In this document: piece by piece, positions 12,473-23,705 of the stretch
How positions within the stretch are numbered: the first letter of the stretch is position 1
Layout of the letters: each line of letters begins with the position of its first letter
From: Ashinkailepas kermadecensis
Lineage: Eukaryota > Arthropoda > Thecostraca > Neolepadidae
DNA: 64,000 nucleotides
Assembly: GCA_034440615.1 (NCBI GenBank)
Contig: JAOTOM010004798.1
Coordinates: 186,001 to 250,000, forward strand
Reading direction: 5' to 3'
The notes under the pieces: model-generated
What the model was told of the DNA's origin: nothing
What the model saw: only the letters and a program-made list of their open reading frames with translations
Databases searched by the model: none
Translations under genes and position numbers: made by a program

Positions 12473-13876
12473 GCGCCTGGGCGCCTGGGCGCGATAAGCC
12501 GCTCTGGGACCTAGAAACATCGTACCGAAGCCCCAAAATTGTACTGGGGCCCCACAAGTGTGCGCCAGAAGCCCAAAATAAACATATCGGGACCCTAAGA
12601 GTACAATGGGGGCAGAAAATACAACTGGCCGTCCAAAGCGCACAGAGTCCCACAAAAAGCGACAGGGCCTTAACACATGCGTTGCAGGCATAAATATACA
12701 TACCGGGAGGTCGAAAAAATACACCGGAAGCTCTCAAGGCACACAGGGGTCATGATAACGAACAAGAGCCTGAAAAAAAGTGGCTGGGGCCGCAAAAGGC
12801 AACATGGTTCCAAAACAAACAAAAAGACCGGGCGCTAAATAAACACATCGGGATCTTCGAAAACGCCCCGACACGTCAAAAAATCCTCTGTGCACAAAAA
12901 TGCAACAAACCCTAAAACGAGCAGGGGTTCGAAAATAGTTTAGGCCCCTAACAAAAATCGATTGGAGCCATAATACACAATCATAGACCAAGAAAGACGC
13001 AACGGGTCCGAAAAAGAACGCTGAGGTAGGGCCTCGGTTCGGTAGCCAATCTGGGAAGATAGCAGCAAAGATATGAAGTGCATCAAAGCTCAGCGGAAAC
13101 CGCATTTCATAACTACCAGGAAATGTGAGAAGTAGGAAACTAATGATCGAATTTAATCAATCGGCTTTTCGCAGCGAACGCCCATACGAAGCATTCCATC
13201 ACGTCAAATATGGCGCAAGTCTATCATGTGGTAGCAATTAGCAAGACCCAGTAGGCCTAGCAGAAACCGTAGCATCGCACGAAGTGTGGCGAATGCACCG
13301 AATACGAAAGATGGGTGTGCACGTGCACTGACGTTGCCGTCGGCGACCGGGTGCTATGAATGCCTGAAATTGTGAATTTGTATTTTAACGTGGCGGATAC
13401 ATTCGGGTGCTATGGGCTAATCTTCGAACCCTGCTCGTTTTAGGGCTTTGTTGCTTTTTTTTGCACCGATTATTTCTTACGTCTCAGGGCGTTTTCGAAG
13501 ATCCTAATGTGTTTATTTAGCTCCCGGTCGTTTTGTACGTTTTGGAACCATGTTGCCTTTTGTGGCCCCAGCCTCTTTTTCAGGCCCTTGTGCGTTCTCA
13601 TGGCCCTTGTGCGCCTTGCGAGCTTGCAGTGCATTTTTTTTAGAGCTCCCGGTATGTTTATTTAGGGCTGCAACGCATGTTTTATGGCCCTATAGCTTTG
13701 TGGGAGACTCGGTGCGCTTTGGAGGGTTAGTTGTATTTTCGGGCACCGTTGTACTCTTAGGGTCCCGCTGTGCTTATTTGGGGCTTCTGACGCACATTTG
13801 TGGGGCCCCAGTACGATTTGGGGGCTTCGGTCCGACTTTTATGGGTCCCAGCGCGACTTATCGCGCCCAGGCGCGT
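12473..13876. repeat. Large inverted repeat, arms about 400 bp
   Basis: The left arm (about 12473-12875) and right arm (about 13482-13876) are reverse complements along their whole length, separated by about 600 bp. Conceptual translations of the two arms on opposite strands align co-linearly, both carrying SVRFG, VLLGSR and CGAPV in the same order. I estimate about 80% identity. Both arms consist of degenerate satellite of the same kind as the sequence to the left. Foldback DNA like this could form a hairpin or cruciform. Confidence 0.8.
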
Positions 13877-14297
13877 GGTTCCGGAGACCCAACGCCAGCT
13901 TTCTGAGCTCAACGCGATTTTTGTGGATCTCTTGTTTTTTTTTTAAAGTCCGAATCCCGGCCTGATTTTTCGAGCCTCTGGCGCCATGTTTTTGTATCCC
14001 ACCTCGATTTTTCGAGATCCGGTATGCTTTTCGGTGCCATACGCAATTTTTGAAGGCATCTGGAAAAAAATGTTCGGTGCTCCAGAGGTGCACTTTCCTG
14101 ACCCGGACATTTATTTGTTGGAATCCCTCCTTTTTTGGAGGGCTCCAGTTTGATTTTTGGGATACCGATCCGGTTTTGTGGCATAGGTGTAATTTCAGCA
14201 GTGTGAGGTAACTTATCAAGGGATACCAAAATAAAACCTTAGAACTGGGTGATTGAGTTAGGGTTGAAATCCGACCAATCAGAAACCATAGTAGACT

Positions 14298-14330
14298 CCT
14301 GACGGTGGCCCCTGGCCGAAACGTTGAGTA
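14298..14330 (+). other. Hammerhead-like / Penelope-type motif (degenerate)
   Basis: CTGACGG is followed by a short GGCC/GGCC stem with a CCT loop and then CCGAAACGTT. This resembles the CUGANGA-stem II-GAAA core of hammerhead ribozymes found in Penelope-like retroelements. The last base of CTGANGA is G here, and no clear stem III with a cleavage triplet is visible. It is most likely a dead copy or a chance match. Confidence 0.25.
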
Positions 14331-15130
14331 ATAAAGTATAATCTTTACCGATACTTTTGATGTCAACTCAGCACCTCCTGGTATATTGAAGGTCGTATAT
14401 TTTCTTTACACGTAGAAACCATAGTGGTAGATTAGGCCCCTCCACAGGACAATTTAGTTGATAACTAATTACATTATTTCGAAATGTCCCCTTTGACAAA
14501 ATAGCGGTCGAAATCCAAGGACTTTTTAATGGGCGTAGGTGCCACCCCCCCCCCCCCCCCCTGCAAATCCGTTTGCCCCCTCCTGCTTGACGCAAATATA
14601 GGTACTCCACTGGTCCCTCAATAATTTTCCGAAACATACGCCCATGGGGCAAAGCCAACATTGAGGGGACGAATTACCCCTCATAAGCATACAGTACAAT
14701 ATCCATGTCCCATATAAAATGGGATGAATGATGTTTTTAAATGCATTTTCTTCCAACAACCTTTTTTCTGTTATTACAGTCTGCATGACTAGAGCTTCCC
14801 AGCTTCCATACCTTCTCAACGTCATTTACAAAACGGTACAGCACAGCAAAAACGATGGGCGTGACGGCGTGGAATTTCAAGATTTGGATTATGTATGCAC
14901 TGACATTGTTGCATTGTTGCATTGTCATTTATGCATTGCTGTTCAATGCTTGTTCTCGCCGTGAATTTATTCGCTGAGAATATATTTTAGCTCGTGTGAC
15001 AGTTGCCTTGCAGCCAGCACCAAATGTTATAAAAATAAACAAATTCCTAAAATGGCGCTCAGAAAACCAATGCAATCCACTTCTCGTTGTCACCTTTGCG
15101 AAATTGTCGTCCTAGGACTGAGCAATGATC

Positions 15131-15248
15131 GTTCAAGCTTTGCTTATGACATCAAGCTTGTGGGAATAAATAACAGTAGTCATGAGCCTAGCTATATTCA
15201 GTTAGACTTGGAGGACTTAAAAGTGGGTTGATCAATGGCAGATATCTG
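15131..15248 (+). pseudogene. Fragment of the same LINE family (RT motif C region)
   Basis: This stretch aligns with the LINE at 59010-59128: shared words include GACATCAAGCTTGTGGGA, TTAGACTTGGAGGACTTAAA and GATCAATGGCAGAT. It corresponds to the catalytic FADD block and the following helix, but the first catalytic region reads TTTGCTTATGAC (FAYD) and there is a one-base loss before WVDQWQ. Only about 120 bp survive, inside the hAT-like element, so it is a second and older insertion of the family. Confidence 0.85.
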
Positions 15249-15627
15249 TAAGATATGCTTAGCACCAGCCCCGCCAGCTCGCTGCAATCTAGAGGCCATC
15301 GGGAAGATTCGAGAAAGCATTGAGACGTTGGTTTGTTTTGGCACTTATGTATTTATCCAAATATTACTTATTTATGCCCTGGTATGGCCCAGTTTTCAGC
15401 GAAAATGATTAGTGTTATTGCGTTTTAAGTAAATGATGCACCATTCCAAGAACAAACAAAACACCAATATGAAATCATGTTCCCTATTCTCGAACCATAG
15501 TAAGAGCCTAAAAACAATATGAGACCCTAACACAATGGAGGCCCCCTTTCGGGGAATAGGAGGCCCCCTTTCGACCTTGCCCCCCCCCCCCCTGGAAGAA
15601 TTTCGTGGCGACGCCACTGGTGAGGCG

Positions 15628-16257
15628 GCTGAGGTGAACTGTTGCACCCTATACATGTCAGTGAACTCGCTGCGGCTCCACTCCCGCTCATAATTACTAC
15701 TCCTAACTTTCTAACTGTCTGACGTTTATGATAACAGCGGTTCCAAGTTCCATAGTGAGAGGTTCTAAATTGCGCAGCATGCCAGTGGTGCCAAATAACA
15801 TGAATTGTGTGTTGGGCTCGTTAATTTGTCCGATACGAACACCAAATCAACATGTATATACATATAGTGAGGTATGTGATTTAGAAAGCATAGCATGTAT
15901 AAAACCAATGTTATAGATGCACCAATATGTACAGAACTATTGGTGTGTGGCACAAAACGGTCTCCCCATGATGTCTATGAGCTGCTGCAACTTATGTTTC
16001 TTACCGGTTCCCAGCATGTGTGTGTCATATGTGTGTCATTGTGTGTGTGTGTGTGTGTCATTTAGGTGTCATTTGGTCTAACCTCAATTGCAGATCGCCT
16101 GCGTAAATTATATATTGCACTCAGTGAACATTGTCGATAATCTTGAAAGTTTGATAACGATCGAAGTAGTTAAATATGCAAAGTAGGTCAGAATTGCTCT
16201 CAGCATGCTTTTCCTCTTTAATTGTTGCCCATCTACCATGAGAAGGACATTCGAGAT
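15628..16257. other. Unique spacer with a GT-rich tract
   Basis: Mostly AT-rich unique sequence. A (GT)n-rich stretch with repeated GTGTGTCAT words lies at 16018-16077. ORFs are at most 62 codons. Confidence 0.5.
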
Positions 16258-16411
16258 GGTCTGCGGGCACAGCGCCTTCCCTGACATGATCAGCAGGCAC
16301 AGCGCCTTCCCTGACATATGATCAGCGGGCACAACGTCTTCCCTGACATATGATCAGCGGGCACAGCGTCTTCCCTGACATATGATCAGCGGACTCTGGC
16401 CTTCCCTGCCA
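16258..16411. repeat. 32-bp repeat, about 5 copies
   Basis: The unit is GATCAGCGGGCACAGCGTCT plus TCCCTGACATAT. The outer copies are diverged, and the last reads GATCAGCGGACTCTGG. Confidence 0.93.
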
Positions 16412-16539
16412 GATGGACACCTTGCAATTCCTGTGCGTTTGTTTTCCGATTGAGGCCAAGAATGACCCAGATGTAATATCTTTCACCTTGGGAGGTCAGC
16501 ACTCTGAGTTTATATGCGCTAGCTGGGCTGCAGTTTAGA

Positions 16540-16727
16540 ATGACCTCACCGGACAAAAATCAGCAACGATCTCAGCGTAACTTCACGGAACACATCTCAG
16601 CAACGACCCCAGCGTAACCTCACGGGACACATCTCAGCAACGACCCCAGCGTAACCTCACGGGACACATCTCAGCAACGGCCCCAGCGTAACCTCACAGG
16701 ACACATCTCAGCAACGACCCCAGCCTC
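16540..16727. repeat. 37-bp repeat, about 5 copies
   Basis: The unit is CAGCAACGACCCCAGCGTAA plus CCTCACGGGACACATCT. The first copy is the most diverged and the inner copies are nearly identical. Confidence 0.95.
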
Positions 16728-16794
16728 CCGGATAAGTAGCGTTCACCACCAATCGACTTTCAAAAACTACGCGAGTGGCGACCAATGTTGCTCA

Positions 16795-17078
16795 CCTTCC
16801 TCTGGCCTCGTCTCCGGATGCCCCCTCCTCTACCTGGCCTCGTCTGCTGATGCCTTCCCCTGGCCTAGTCTGCTGATGCCTTCCCCTGGTCTCGTCTGCT
16901 GATGCCTTCCCCTGACCTCATCTGCTGATGTCTTCCCCTGGTCTCGTCTGCTGATGTCTTCCCCTGGTCTCGTCTGCTGATGCCTTCCCCTGGTCTAACC
17001 TCCCGATGCCTTCCCCTGGCCTCGCCTGTCATTGCCTTCCCCTGGTCTCGCCTCCAGATTCTTCCCCCTGGCCTCGCC
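16795..17078. repeat. 26-bp repeat, about 11 copies
   Basis: The unit is GATGCCTTCCCCTGGTCTCG plus TCTGCT. It is pyrimidine-rich on the plus strand. Copies alternate between GGTCTCGTC and GGCCTCGTC variants, and both edges decay. Confidence 0.95.
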
Positions 17079-17273
17079 TGCCGACCGCTCCCCTGGTCTG
17101 GAATCCCCTCGGTCGGCGGCTGGTCGGCGGTGGGGCTGGGCGGACGGGTGGGCCGGTTTTTGTGCCCCGACCGTCGCCCGGCACCGCCACGTCCCTCCCC
17201 AGAGGGCCCGATTTCGCCGCTGTCCAGCTGATAATGAGAACGGGCTCGTTTGCATATATGCAGATGAAGTTTG

Positions 17274-17535
17274 AGGCGAGGCAGGCGACACAGTCTGGTG
17301 GCGGTGCCCTGCCTTACGGGGCGAGGCAGGCGATGCAGTCTGGTGGCGGTGCCCTGCCTTACGGGGCGAGGCAGGCGATGCAGTCTGGTAGCGGTGCCCT
17401 GCCTTACGGGGCGAGGCAGGCGATGCAGTCTGGTGGCGGTGCCCTGCCTTACGGGGCGAGGCAGGCGATGCAGTCTGGTGGCGGTGCCCTGCCTTACGGG
17501 GCGAGGCAGGCGGCAGAGTCCGGTGCCGGTGCCTG
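17274..17535. repeat. 45-bp minisatellite, about 5.5 copies
   Basis: The unit includes GGGCGAGGCAGGCGATGCAG and TCTGGTGGCGGTGCCCTGCC. Because 45 is a multiple of three, 15-residue repeats appear in three plus-strand frames and one minus frame (ORFs of 187-231 codons). No frame is favoured by synonymous-type variation, so I do not call a protein. Just upstream (17240-17265) is a palindromic-looking TTTGCATATATGCAGAT, an octamer-like word. Confidence 0.94.
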
Positions 17536-18927
17536 CCGCTGTATTGGACGGACATCATCAGCTCAACATCACCACAAGGAGCGCTGCACAGCGCCGCCGT
17601 GCACAGTCTTCTCGACGGCGCTTCGCAGGTGAGACAAACGGCACGCGCGCAATCGAATGTGGTCCGGCCGTGACAGAGCCACGCGACCTGACACAGCGTG
17701 ACCCAGGCGTCCGGTCAGACCTGCCAGTTATGTCGCATGCGGCTGTCCGTCCCGCTTCTCCGTCGTCAGCGGCGCCGTCGGTAGGCAGCCGACTTCGTCA
17801 AAACAGGCCCCCAATGTCTGCAACGATCAATCTTGTCATATCCTTTGTTGTCGGGAGAGCGCCGGGGGCGAACCGCCCGCAGGGCAGACGTCGATGCCGT
17901 CGATACGGTTGCCATGGCGACCGGACGGGAGGCCAATGGACGGCCTCCGCCAGCCGGACGCCATGATGCCTAGCCGCGCTGATGATGCAGTAAAAATGGA
18001 GAGACTGCGGATATTAACGGGGAAAGTTCGCGGGAATAAATCTGGAGTTTATCAGGCTTTGAATAGTTTTCGATGCGCACAGTTCCTCGGGACCCGGTGC
18101 GGCGTGTGATAACGGCTAATGGTGTCTTCGTGAGCAGTGTGCAGAAATGCGAAGACAGGAAATGGAAAAGTTGTCGAGAGGAAAAGTTGGCACAATGCGC
18201 GGAAATGAACCAACCATCTGCAATTGGACATGCAATGTGACCTACTACAATCTTCTGTTATTCTATCCCGGGTAACTATTGACCTTTTTAATGTCATTAT
18301 ACCCGCATCGCGTTTATTTGCGCATTGCGGGGTGGTGCGGATCCTCAGCCCTGCGTTATCAGTCAGAATTTGTTTTTACATTGAAGTTCTGAATTCCTCA
18401 TTGGGAAGACTCAGAGCGATCCTTCCTGGGCCTAGGACACCGTTCCTATGACGGAGTTATGGATCCCATCCTGCTTGTGTCCAACCAGGAGTAGGACTTC
18501 GTCAAGACGAGGGGCACAGTCAAGAGTTTCGGAGTGAAGGGACATACGCATGTATGCGTAGCGACAGGGCATGGGGCTCTGACTCTCAATATTTGGGAAC
18601 CAAGAATGAATTGGCCCTTGAGCGTTTGGGGAAAGAATCTGCGTGCAAAGTCCTCTCCATGTCCGAAAGTTTCCAAAGATTACCCTTCAGGCCAAGGATG
18701 AAGGAGGAAGATTTGAAACTGGTCATCTCTCAATGGGAACATGGACGAAATAGCCCCAACAGTGAGGTAACATTTCAGTCTTTATCCGTTACGTGAATGT
18801 ACTACTGCCTACACCATTTCATAAAGAAAATTATAGACTTCAAGTTGGGTGAAATATTGCGAGCAAAACGCTAGACAAGCTGAAGACTGTCCATAACAGC
18901 CACTGTACGTGGAGGGCGTGTGTCGTG
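17536..18927. other. Unique spacer, CpG-rich at its left side
   Basis: 17540-17960 is rich in CpG and may be part of an island with the array to its left. Further right the base composition becomes ordinary. ORFs outside the array extension are at most 81 codons. No host gene is recognised. Confidence 0.45.
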
Positions 18928-18950
18928 AAATAAATAAATAAATAAATAAG
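18928..18950 (+). repeat. (AAAT)n tract, possible retroelement 3' tail
   Basis: Five and a half AAAT units directly follow GGGCGTGTGTCGTG. Short A-rich tetramer tails of this kind often mark the 3' end of LINEs or SINEs. No body homologous to a known element could be recognised upstream. Confidence 0.6.
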
Positions 18951-19424
18951 ACGATATATAATCAGCCCAATATTTTAGATTGTACGACGCATCCACCAAA
19001 TATCACAACCTATTCATAACTTGGCTATATAACATAATAGTTTACTTAAAACTGTGCCAACGATAGAGGCCGTGTTTATCGATGCAATGAATGGATGCAA
19101 TGATGCAATGATCAAGACTCCCCAATTAGGAAAGCGAGCATTCACGAAGCACATCGTTTGTTCCATCACGTCGTCGTGTGTGGTCTAACTCGTTTCGCTT
19201 GAAGAAATGGTATGATTCGATTGTTCAGTTGTCCTTCTTTTCATCGTCTGCTTCCAATCCTTTTCAACTTACTTCAGCTATTCAAATGACCTGAAACCTT
19301 GGTACCCACAGTGCAGGTAACCAGCTTGAGCCCATGGTACGTGCCTCAGGTAACATCTGAAACGCCGTGGCTGTCATTTTGGAATTTGGCCTAGCCTGCA
19401 TCTCGTGTGTTGCGCACAAAACAA
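18951..19424. other. Unique spacer
   Basis: AT-rich sequence with a small GATGCAAT triplication at 19080-19112 and no recognisable gene. Confidence 0.45.
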
Positions 19425-19560
19425 GTGTGTCAAAACATGCGTGTCAAAACATGCGTGTCAAAACATGCGTGTCAAAACATGCGTGTCAAAACATGCGTGT
19501 CAAAATATGCGTGTCAAAACATGTGTGTCAAAACATGCGTGTGAAAACATGTATGTTTGA
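19425..19560. repeat. 16-bp repeat, about 8.5 copies
   Basis: The unit is GTCAAAACATGCGTGT. The inner copies are nearly exact; the right-hand copies change to ATATGCG, ATGTGTG and GTGAAAAC forms. Confidence 0.96.
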
Positions 19561-20965
19561 AAACATGAAAACAGTAGTCAGTTCTACTAATTGTAGACAG
19601 CTTCGTGAGTGAAATACTAACCATATATTACTTTTAGGCCATCTTAGCTCAAGCGCAAAACTTGCAATTCATTGAATGAAATGCGTTTTTTCTTGAAATA
19701 GCTATCGTGCAACTGTGCGCGATTTTGTGTTTGCCTTCCGACTTTCGGTCTGACCGCCGCCAATGTGCGGTAAAATAATATTTTACCTTGATACTCACTT
19801 CTAGCAGGCCTTGCTATCTCACTGCAATAACTTGCTGGTGCGAAACTGAAAAAGCTGCACAACGCCGGCGTGCAAATGCATCAAATCCTTTAAAAGGACG
19901 TCACTGACTAGACCAGTTGACAGGATCGGATTTGCGGATGCAGAAGACGGCCGCTATGATTTGGATAATCGCGTGCACCGAGTAAGCAGTCTTGGTAACC
20001 GTCGATTTTGGTGGAACAGTACTGAAGTTCTGTGCTGGGCAGGGAATGTCCTCACCACTGCTAGTCATACTGGGAAAGACCTTACCACTGCTAGTCATGC
20101 TCAAGATATTAGACGCCGGCACGATTCGAACTTCATCAAATTGATGGCGTGGTAAAAGGCAATGTTTTCTCTGTCAAAGCCCAAGACATTGGGAAGTGAG
20201 CTCCACGAACTCTACCTTGAAATGGGTAAATAATGGGAGAGGGGTCTACTCTATATTCAAGGTCCCGTTCGTGTTCCCCGAAAATGTTGGAGGCTCTACG
20301 TCCACAAATGACGATCTCTGCACTTATGAGCTGTCCGTATGCGACGTTTATGATTCTGGTTTCATTTGCATTGCTATTGCGGTGGGAATTGATAAGAATG
20401 CCGATGAGAGTTTGGCGTTCACAGTTAGATTTGCTGCTTGAATACTCCTGGCAAAATTGCTATTGCAAGCCACGAAGTTGTGGCTGTCAGTAAACTAAAA
20501 TACGAAACGTTAATGCTACAACATGAAATGTATAATCAATTTAGAGCATTTTGGTGTTGCAGTATTCACGAAAAACTTGCCGAATCTGTATTGTGTCTTC
20601 TGGCAGTTAGATTATGGAAAGACTCATTGAAGGTGGATCCTTAGACAGCAACAAAAGTTACTTAAGCACAAGTTACATCAGCGCAAATGACAAACGGAAA
20701 AGTTACAAAAGCAGCAAAAGTCCCTGCAGAAAAAGTTACTGTGAAATGAAAGCTGAAAAATGGTTTGGTATCTATGGATATCGCCTGACGTAACCTGCTC
20801 GCTGAGCAGGTCGGGGTCTCTAGTGCTCATGGTAGGTGAAGCGCCTAAAAGGAAGGAGGCTGCTCAGTGTTCATAGCATGTAGTGCGCCCTAAAATAACT
20901 AACTAAAGCCAAAATAACCAACTGGCTAGAGGGATGCGGCTGCGAACGTCAGAGGAACAAAGGAA
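19561..20965. other. Unique spacer with one unrecognised ORF
   Basis: The plus-strand ORF 20196-20441 (81 codons, MSSTNSTLKW to FTVRFAA) has a fairly protein-like composition with alternating hydrophobic residues, but I do not recognise it and no splice context supports it. A 33-bp direct duplication containing ACCACTGCTAGTCAT lies at 20050-20105. The rest shows nothing. Confidence 0.4.
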
Positions 20966-21690
20966 CCACTTACCACAACAAGAACTTACTACTGACCACT
21001 ACAACCACGCAACCACTTACCACAACAAGAACTTACTACTGACCACGACAATCACGCAACCACTTACCACAACAAGAACTTACTACTGATCAGCAACCAC
21101 TTACCACAACAAGAACTTACTACTGACCACGACAGTCCAACCAAAGAACTTACTACAACCACGCAACCACTTACCACAACAAGAACTTACTACTGACCAC
21201 GACAATCACGCAACCACTTACCACAACAAGAACTTACTACTGACCACGACAATCACGCAACCACTTACCACAACAAGAACTTACTACTGACCACGACAGT
21301 CACGCAACCACTTACCACAACAAGAACTTACTACTGACCACGACAGTCACGCAACCACTTACCACAACAAGAACTTACTACTGACCACTACAACCACGCA
21401 ACTACTTACCACAACAAGAACTTACTACTGACCACGACAATCACGCAACCACTTACCACAACAGAACTTACTACTGACCACGACAGTGCAACCACTACCA
21501 CACAAGAACTTACTACTGACCACGACAGTCACGCAACCACTTACCACAACAAGAACTTACTACTGACCACGACAATCACGCAACCACTTACCACAACAAG
21601 AACTTACTACTGACCATGACAATCACGCAACCACTTACCACAACAAGAACTTACTACTGACCACGACAGTCACGCAACCACTTAGCAATG
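20966..21690. repeat. 47-bp minisatellite, about 15.5 copies
   Basis: The unit contains CCACTTACCACAACAAGAAC, TTACTACTGACCACGAC and ATCACGCAA. Several copies are shortened, for example near 21090 and 21480. Variants CGACAATC, CGACAGTC and CTACAACC alternate in runs. Confidence 0.96.
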
Positions 21691-21785
21691 CAACTACGCA
21701 ACCACTTGTCACTGCAAGCACACAACCACTTAGCGCTGCAAGCACACAACCACCTAACACTACAACCGCACAACCACCTAGTGGT
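21691..21785. repeat. 24-bp repeat, about 4 copies, derived from the adjacent array
   Basis: The unit is close to CACACAACCACTTAGCGCTG plus CAAG. It shares the CAACCACTTA word with the 47-bp array and directly abuts it, so it looks like an internal deletion derivative that amplified separately. Confidence 0.85.
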
Positions 21786-21996
21786 ACACGTTCAAAGTGC
21801 TCAGTCATGCCCGTTGTCGTGGTCTCCTACTGACTGGGGACCAGTTAAGGCGTCTAAATGTCATATTTCCCCTCCTCCCACAAAGCAATATGAAAATATA
21901 CTCTGAGGTGTCTAATGCAAGACGCGTAATTTTTCGCAAGGTTACAATTCACCGGGCTGCTAGTTCAACAGGGCTGCTCGAGCCAACAAAGGAAAC

Positions 21997-22116
21997 GCTG
22001 ATGGTGGACGGGAGTGAGGGCTGTGAGGGCCGAATCGCTGATGGTGGACGGGAGTGAGGGCTGTGAGGGCCGAATCGCTGATGGTGGACGGGAGTGAGGG
22101 CTGTGAGGGCCGAATC
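21997..22116. repeat. 40-bp repeat, three near-identical copies
   Basis: The unit joins GCTGATGGTGGACGGGAGTG and AGGGCTGTGAGGGCCGAATC. No differences between copies are seen in the core, which implies a recent expansion. Confidence 0.97.
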
Positions 22117-22655
22117 TGCCGCCGCGCCTTTCAAAGCCGCACACAATTTAGAGAACAAAGCGTCCTCTTCAGTTTACGATGGAGAATGAACCCGTCAAGT
22201 GGCGGTCAGTGCTCTACTCTGTGTTCCGGTGCTATCAGAGGTGCAATTTATAGGCCGCTTAATGGCGCCGCAGAAGCGCCAGTTTTACAAGTCGCTCTTT
22301 AGTGGTATCCAGAAGCTATCAAAAGGTTGTAAAAGTCAGCGTCGCATTAGGTCTGCTCGTCACGCTATGACAGCCATTATGGCCAGCGTTTAAGTCACTT
22401 TATCGTCGTTTAACGTGATGCCCCGCACCTGGCCACCATCCCGCTGGACTGGGCGGCCCCTAACTGGGCGGGAAGGACCAGCATTTACGACGCTGTGACC
22501 GCGCCACCTTTCAGTTATACTTGTGGTTTTCCGGATTTAGAGAGCAGCGAAAATGTGTTGTGTCACGTTACGAGCTGTGTTGTGTCAGTATATGGCGACG
22601 GAGACGACCAAAGTGGCAGGAAGTTGCTGAGTTGGTCAGGTGAAGTACAGGACAG
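22117..22655. other. Unique spacer
   Basis: Mixed-composition sequence with ORFs of at most 82 codons. No feature is recognised. Confidence 0.45.
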
Positions 22656-23035
22656 GTGGGCTCCACAGCGTTCCACAGCACAGGAGTGCTCCACAGTGCA
22701 GGTGGGCTCCACAGTGCAGGAGTGCTCTACATTGCATGAGTGCTCCACAGTGCAGGAGTGCTCCACTGTACAGGTGGGCTTCACAGTGCAGGAATGTTTA
22801 ACAGTGAAGGAGTGCGCTAAAGTGCAGGAATGCTCTACAGTGCAGGAGTGCTCCACAGTGCAGGGGTGCTCCACATCGCAGGAGTTCTCCACAGTGCAGG
22901 GGTTTTCCACAGTGCAGGAGTGCTCCACAGTACTCCACAGCGCAGGAGTGCTCCACAGTACTCCACATTACAGGAGTGTTCACTGTGCAGGCGGGCTCTA
23001 AAGTGCTCCACAGGAGATGCAGGAGTGCTCCACAG
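22656..23035. repeat. 18-bp repeat, about 18-20 copies
   Basis: The unit is GGAGTGCTCCACAGTGCA. Copies vary: GGTGGGCTCCACAGTGCA and CTCTACATTGCATGAG forms occur. The plus-strand frame gives a six-residue ECSTVQ repeat inside a 168-codon ORF starting at 22495; other frames are also open (minus strand 121 and 114 codons). Coding is unsupported. Confidence 0.95.
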
Positions 23036-23483
23036 TTCCACGAGTGCTTTCCTCAGAGCGGAGTTGCACACATTGCGGCCGCAGGCAGCCGAGACGGCCA
23101 GTGTGTTATGCGGCATGCGTGAGGAGAGCACCGCCGGAAATGGAGGCTCAGGTGTATGTGGGTGAGCTGTGTGGTGCAAATTATCAGTTGACTAGCCCAC
23201 GCTCATACCGGTGTTGATCGCCGGGCACTATGTTAATTTGCACCAGCGCCCGACACCGTCAACGTGCACCCATGAACACGTCGTGTCTATAATCGACAGA
23301 AGGTCGGGCTAATCTCAGGAATGCTCCGTCATCACGTATCTGACATTCCTGTGCACGCAATTCAGGATAACTTAGAATGTGCAGAACGTGGATTCCCGCT
23401 CATTATCTAAGCTTCTCGTGGCACATTCTAACCGTCTGACCCCACAGTCTGCATATCTGACTATCAGCAGCCCCTCACCAGCT
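23036..23483. other. Unique spacer
   Basis: GC-rich at the left and ordinary to the right. Nothing recognisable is seen. Confidence 0.45.
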
Positions 23484-23705
23484 GCTGCGCCTTTTCGTCG
23501 TCACGGAAATGTAACTGTCTGCTGCGCCTTTTCGTCCTCACGGAAATGTAGCTGTCTGCTGCGCCTTTTCGTCCTCACGGAAATGTAACTGTCTGCTGAG
23601 CCTTTTCGTCCTCACAGAAATGTAGCTGTCTGCTGTGCCTTTTCGTCCTCACGGAAATGTAACTGTCTGCTGAGCCTTTTCGTCCTCACGGAAATGTAGC
23701 TGTCT
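23484..23705. repeat. 37-bp repeat, 6 copies
   Basis: The unit contains GCTGCGCCTTTTCGTCCTCA and CGGAAATGTAACTGTCT. Two alternating subtypes end in GTAACTGTCTGCTG and GTAGCTGTCTGCTG, giving a two-unit (74-bp) pattern. Confidence 0.95.

Larger units (their letters stand above)
10083..15619. mobile_element. Candidate non-autonomous hAT-like element, 5.5 kb
   Basis: The left end begins CAAGGGCGTCGCCAC. The right end, read on the minus strand, begins CAGTGGCGTCGCCAC (13 of 15 identical). Both ends are followed by G/C runs. The flanks carry the same 8 bp, GTGAGGCG, at 10075-10082 and 15620-15627. An 8-bp duplication with CAGTGGCG-type ends fits the hAT superfamily, although the duplication does not match the usual nTnnnnAn pattern. 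There is no transposase ORF. The interior holds GAGGCCCC satellite, a large inverted repeat and a LINE fragment, so it would need a transposase supplied elsewhere. Two unrelated ends meeting by chance is the alternative. Confidence 0.6.

Noticed and set aside
20085..20140. tRNA/SINE B-box (GTTCGAATC on the minus strand)
   Set aside because: The arms around it do not pair as a T-stem and no A-box lies at the right distance.
22495..23001. 168-codon Cys-rich ORF with ECSTVQ repeats
   Set aside because: It is driven by the 18-bp array; the minus strand is equally open and the N-terminal part matches nothing known.
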